Shown here in pieces: positions 6,214-8,422 of a stretch of DNA of 8,422 nucleotides. Every line of letters starts with the position of its first letter. The first letter of the stretch is position 1. The position numbers and the translations under genes are program-made. Source of the DNA: FEN-1297 sp964530445 (GTDB taxonomy: Bacteria; Bacteroidota; Ignavibacteria; Ignavibacteriales; Ignavibacteriaceae); assembly GCA_964530445.1 (NCBI GenBank), contig CAZHBJ010000148.1:1-8422 (forward strand). The letters run 5' to 3'. A model generated the notes under the pieces. That model searched no databases. It was not told where the DNA came from and was given only the letters and a program-made list of their open reading frames with translations.

Positions 6214-6630
6214 ATGATAAATAAAAAGTGGCTAAATAATATTAATGTGGCTCAAATTAGAATTGCAAGACCAACGGATAAACTTGATGAAATAAAGCAT
6301 TTTTACGGTGAGGGTCTTGGATTACAGGTCGTTGGCTCCTTTGGAAAACATGAAGGATATACCGGAGTTATGTTCGGGCTTCCTGATAATGATTATCATC
6401 TTGAATTTACACAGCATGAAAACGGCAGTCCGTGCCCGGCGCCCGCAAAAGATAATTTGTTGGTTTTTTATCTGCCTGATAAAAATGAACAAGAAAAAAT
6501 TGCGAATAAGCTCTTCTCTTTAGGTTATAATTCCGTTCCCCCGGAAAATCCTTATTGGAAGGAAAAAGGAATTACCATAGAAGACCCGGACGGCTGGAGA
6601 ATTGTATTAATGAATACAAAAGGGATCTAA
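6214..6630 (+). CDS. VOC / glyoxalase-fold protein
   Basis: A 138-residue member of the vicinal oxygen chelate superfamily (glyoxalase, bleomycin-resistance and dioxygenase relatives). It has the two beta-alpha-beta-beta-beta halves: VAQIRIARPTDKLDEIKHFY (12-31) with GLGLQVV (34-40) in the first, PDNDYHLEFTQH (57-68), and a second half ending in the typical TIEDPDGWRIVLMN (121-134). In metal-dependent members ligands lie on the first, fourth and last strands; here Q14, H62 or E64 could serve, but the usual Glu of the final strand (R-I-E-L) is replaced by Val in WRIVL. It may therefore be metal-free or use a different set. Substrate unknown; 'glyoxalase' should be read as a fold name only. GGGAG (6202-6206) precedes ATG 6214 by seven bases. 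It ends 25 bp before the convergent radical SAM gene. Confidence 0.87.
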   Translation: MINKKWLNNINVAQIRIARPTDKLDEIKHFYGEGLGLQVVGSFGKHEGYTGVMFGLPDNDYHLEFTQHENGSPCPAPAKDNLLVFYLPDKNEQEKIANKLFSLGYNSVPPENPYWKEKGITIEDPDGWRIVLMNTKGI

Positions 6631-6655
6631 AATTTAATTTAGACTTAATTTCCTT

Positions 6656-8134
6656 CTACACCGTTTCAGCAATCTTTCTAAAATGAAATCCGTATACTGC
6701 AAATGTCATTGCCAAAGAGAATTTGGCCGGGTGTTTCAATAAACTAAATATAAAAAGCTTCCAAAAATATCTTTTCCCTTTTTCGAAAACACCTAAAACA
6801 AAAATTAGCCTGAAGAAAGCCTTAATTTCATCAATTGTAATTTTCGAAGAATTCCACGAAGGCAGCTTATATTCATTCAGAAACTTTTTTATTCGTAAGT
6901 AATATTCTCTTTGAGAATAAATAGTATCAAGGATTTTTTTATACCCGCCGATTAAGTCCCGGTAATTCATTTTTGGTATGAAGTTTATCGATCCGTCCAT
7001 ATTATCGCCGCTGAAATTTTCAAGCATACGGTTTTCGGATTTCAGTCTTTTAAATAATTTAGTTCCTGTTGGTGCATTTAATAATCCAACCATTGCGGAA
7101 ACGATTCCGCTTTTTTGAATGAAGTTTATCTGCTGATCAAAAACGTTTTGCTTATCGTTATCAAAGCCGACGATAAATCCTGCCGATACAATCATTCCTT
7201 TCTGCTGAAGTTTATTGATCGATTCGATAAGGTCTCTTTTCCTGTTTTGAGATTTGCCGCATTCAATTAAACTGTCTTCATTCGGTGTTTCAATACCTAC
7301 GAAAATACTTCCAAACCCGGCTTCCACCATAAGATTTGTTAACTCTTCATCATCAGCTAAGTTTATGGAAACTTCCGTAATAAATTTAAAAGGATAATTT
7401 CTCTCCCTAGACCATTTAATTACTGCCGGAAGAATTTCCGACTTTAACTTTCTCTTATTCCCGATAAAGTTATCATCAACTACCGATAGCCCCCCGCGCC
7501 AGCCCTGTTTATACAATTCATCCAACTCTGCTAAAAACTGTTCTTTGCTTTTTGTTCTTGGTCTCCGTCCGTTCAGCATAGTGATGCTGCAGAATTCACA
7601 GTCGTAAGGACAGCCGCGTGAGTATTGAATGCTCATTGATGCATATTTCTTTTTATCAAGCAGCTCCCACATCGGAATAGGCGTTGAGGAAATATCGGGG
7701 AATTCATTTGAAGTGTAAACATGCTTCGGTGTTCCGTTAATTAAATCTTTTATAAAAAGAGGAAGTGTTATCTCCGCTTCATTTAAAACAAAATGATCGA
7801 TTCCTAAAAAATCTTGGTATTGTGTTGTGCATAAAGGGCCGCCGGCAACAATTTTTACACCCAATTTGTTGCATCTTCTAACAACTTCTTTGAAAGATTT
7901 AATGTGAACATTCATGCCGCTTAAAAAAACATAATCCGCCCATAACAGATGTTTATCTTCCAATCTTGAAACATTCATATCGATTAATTTCTTTTCCCAA
8001 TTATCAGGCAGCATTGCTGCAACTGTAATCAATCCAAGCGGCGGTTCGGCCGATTTTTTAGAAACAAACTTTAAGGCATCGTGGAAGCTCCAGAATGTGG
8101 AGGGAGTTTCCGGATAGACGAGTAGTATTTTCAT
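6656..8134 (-). CDS. B12-binding radical SAM protein with DUF4070 tail
   Basis: A 492-residue radical SAM enzyme of the cobalamin-binding class, which often carry out methylations or ring rearrangements on unactivated carbons. The N-terminal Rossmann-like B12-binding domain covers about 1-130 (MKILLVYPETPSTFWSF, PPLGLITVAAMLP at 31-43, VAGGPLCT at 96-103); no DxHxxG base-off motif is visible, which is common in this class. The radical SAM core has the 4Fe-4S cluster motif CPYDCEFC (C175, C179, C182) in YSRGCPYDCEFC, plus SVVDDNFIGN (217-226) and IFVGIETPN (277-285). The DUF4070 region follows, with LLNAPTGTKLF (351-361), SGDNMDGSINFIPKM (375-389) and YYLRIKKFL (411-419), then a hydrophobic end (about 440-482) that may touch the membrane. 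The hopanoid methylase HpnR is a distant relative; no hopanoid gene is nearby, so the substrate is unknown. ATG 8134 is chosen over an in-frame TTG at 8146. Confidence 0.9.
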   Translation of the reverse strand: MKILLVYPETPSTFWSFHDALKFVSKKSAEPPLGLITVAAMLPDNWEKKLIDMNVSRLEDKHLLWADYVFLSGMNVHIKSFKEVVRRCNKLGVKIVAGGPLCTTQYQDFLGIDHFVLNEAEITLPLFIKDLINGTPKHVYTSNEFPDISSTPIPMWELLDKKKYASMSIQYSRGCPYDCEFCSITMLNGRRPRTKSKEQFLAELDELYKQGWRGGLSVVDDNFIGNKRKLKSEILPAVIKWSRERNYPFKFITEVSINLADDEELTNLMVEAGFGSIFVGIETPNEDSLIECGKSQNRKRDLIESINKLQQKGMIVSAGFIVGFDNDKQNVFDQQINFIQKSGIVSAMVGLLNAPTGTKLFKRLKSENRMLENFSGDNMDGSINFIPKMNYRDLIGGYKKILDTIYSQREYYLRIKKFLNEYKLPSWNSSKITIDEIKAFFRLIFVLGVFEKGKRYFWKLFIFSLLKHPAKFSLAMTFAVYGFHFRKIAETV

Positions 8135-8140
8135 TCTCAA

Positions 8141-8144
8141 TCCC
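8141..8144 (-). promoter_or_regulatory. Ribosome-binding site that fixes the radical SAM start
   Basis: GGGA, read leftward from 8144, lies six bases before ATG 8134. The alternative TTG start at 8146 overlaps this motif and has no purine-rich site upstream, so the ATG is preferred; it also gives the MKILLVYP opening typical of the family. Confidence 0.6.
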
Positions 8145-8329
8145 AATTTAATTCATCAGAAAATGGTCGTAAAAAAAATTTTAGTTTCTTCACGTTTTAA
8201 TAAAACAGGAAGATTTATTTTAGCTTTTCAATAATGCAAAAAATTATTATTATGTTTTGTAAAAGAATTGTAAAATATTGAACCGGAGATTTGTTCTTTT
8301 CATTTTAATACAAGATATTTAATTAAGAT

Positions 8330-8367
8330 TTATTTCTAAGAAAGAAATAACCTCCGTAAAAACGGGG
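8330..8367 (+). promoter_or_regulatory. Two tandem leader hairpins before the last gene
   Basis: TTATTTC (8330-8336) pairs with GAAATAA (8344-8350) around seven bases, and CTCCGT (8352-8357) pairs with ACGGGG (8362-8367, one G-T pair) around AAAA. The second stem contains the GGGG that is best placed, seven bases before ATG 8375, to act as the ribosome-binding site, so folding could hide it. The pairing is seen; control of translation is inference. Confidence 0.35.
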
Positions 8368-8374
8368 ATAGGAT

Positions 8375-8422
8375 ATGAAGAAGAAACAGTCACTCTTTTA
8401 TCACATAACCGTATTTGTTATC
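8375..8422 (+). CDS. N-terminus of an unidentified, probably membrane protein
   Basis: Only 16 codons are inside the window: MKKKQSLFYHITVFVI. The basic start followed by a hydrophobic stretch suggests a membrane helix or signal peptide, as at the head of many histidine kinases, transporters and secreted proteins. No family can be assigned. The start is supported by GGGG (8364-8367) at a workable distance and by the lack of another start nearby. It is divergent from the radical SAM gene, with a 240-bp AT-rich gap (8135-8374) between them that holds no other gene. Confidence 0.5.
   Translation, partial: MKKKQSLFYHITVFVI

Noticed and set aside
8144..8146. TTG as the start of the radical SAM gene
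   Set aside because: It adds only four residues, has no ribosome-binding site, and overlaps the GGGA motif that serves the ATG at 8134.
1..8422. CRISPR array, toxin-antitoxin pair, retron, restriction or phage-defence system
   Set aside because: No regularly spaced direct repeats, no paired small genes, and no reverse transcriptase, nuclease or methylase motifs in any credible frame.

Overview
The window is AT-rich chromosomal DNA carrying nine protein-coding genes, two of them cut by the window edges. I see no rRNA, tRNA, CRISPR array, transposase or phage gene. The gene content suggests an environmental member of the Bacteroidota/Ignavibacteriota (Chlorobi-like) group: a GH16 endoglucanase, a DUF1684 lipoprotein with an F-S-G-C lipobox, a PGPGW membrane protein, a B12-binding radical SAM/DUF4070 protein and a two-helix SpoIIE-type phosphatase. 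Several intergenic motifs resemble the TTG / TAnnTTTG promoters of that phylum. This placement is inference from family content and composition, not from a marker gene.

Layout, left to right. The amino half of a secreted GH16 beta-glucanase (minus, 1-476) diverges across about 480 bp from a 71-residue PGPGW membrane protein (plus, 961-1176). That gene converges on a soluble CorC/HlyC-type CBS-pair protein (minus, 1364-2077), and the gap between them holds a 144-bp imperfect palindrome. The divergent gap 2078-2526 holds a GC-rich multi-hairpin element and a second strong hairpin. A DUF1684 lipoprotein (plus, 2527-3438), a DinB-like four-helix protein (plus, 3618-4091) and a membrane-anchored SpoIIE/RsbU-type PP2C phosphatase (plus, 4356-5459) follow, each with its own 180-265 bp upstream gap. 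The phosphatase converges on a YtxH-domain protein (minus, 5492-5953). A VOC/glyoxalase-fold protein (plus, 6214-6630) converges on a B12-binding radical SAM protein with a DUF4070 tail (minus, 6656-8134). A final gene enters at 8375 (plus) and is cut after 16 codons.

How the genes relate. There is no tight operon: all intergenic gaps between same-strand neighbours exceed 170 bp, and strands change five times. The genes look like independently transcribed housekeeping or accessory functions (polysaccharide breakdown, envelope proteins, signalling, small-molecule enzymes) rather than one pathway. I did not find a convincing new multi-gene system. The features most worth a second look are the two intergenic palindromic elements (1177-1320 and 2233-2376), the orphan radical SAM enzyme, the orphan phosphatase and several leader structures.
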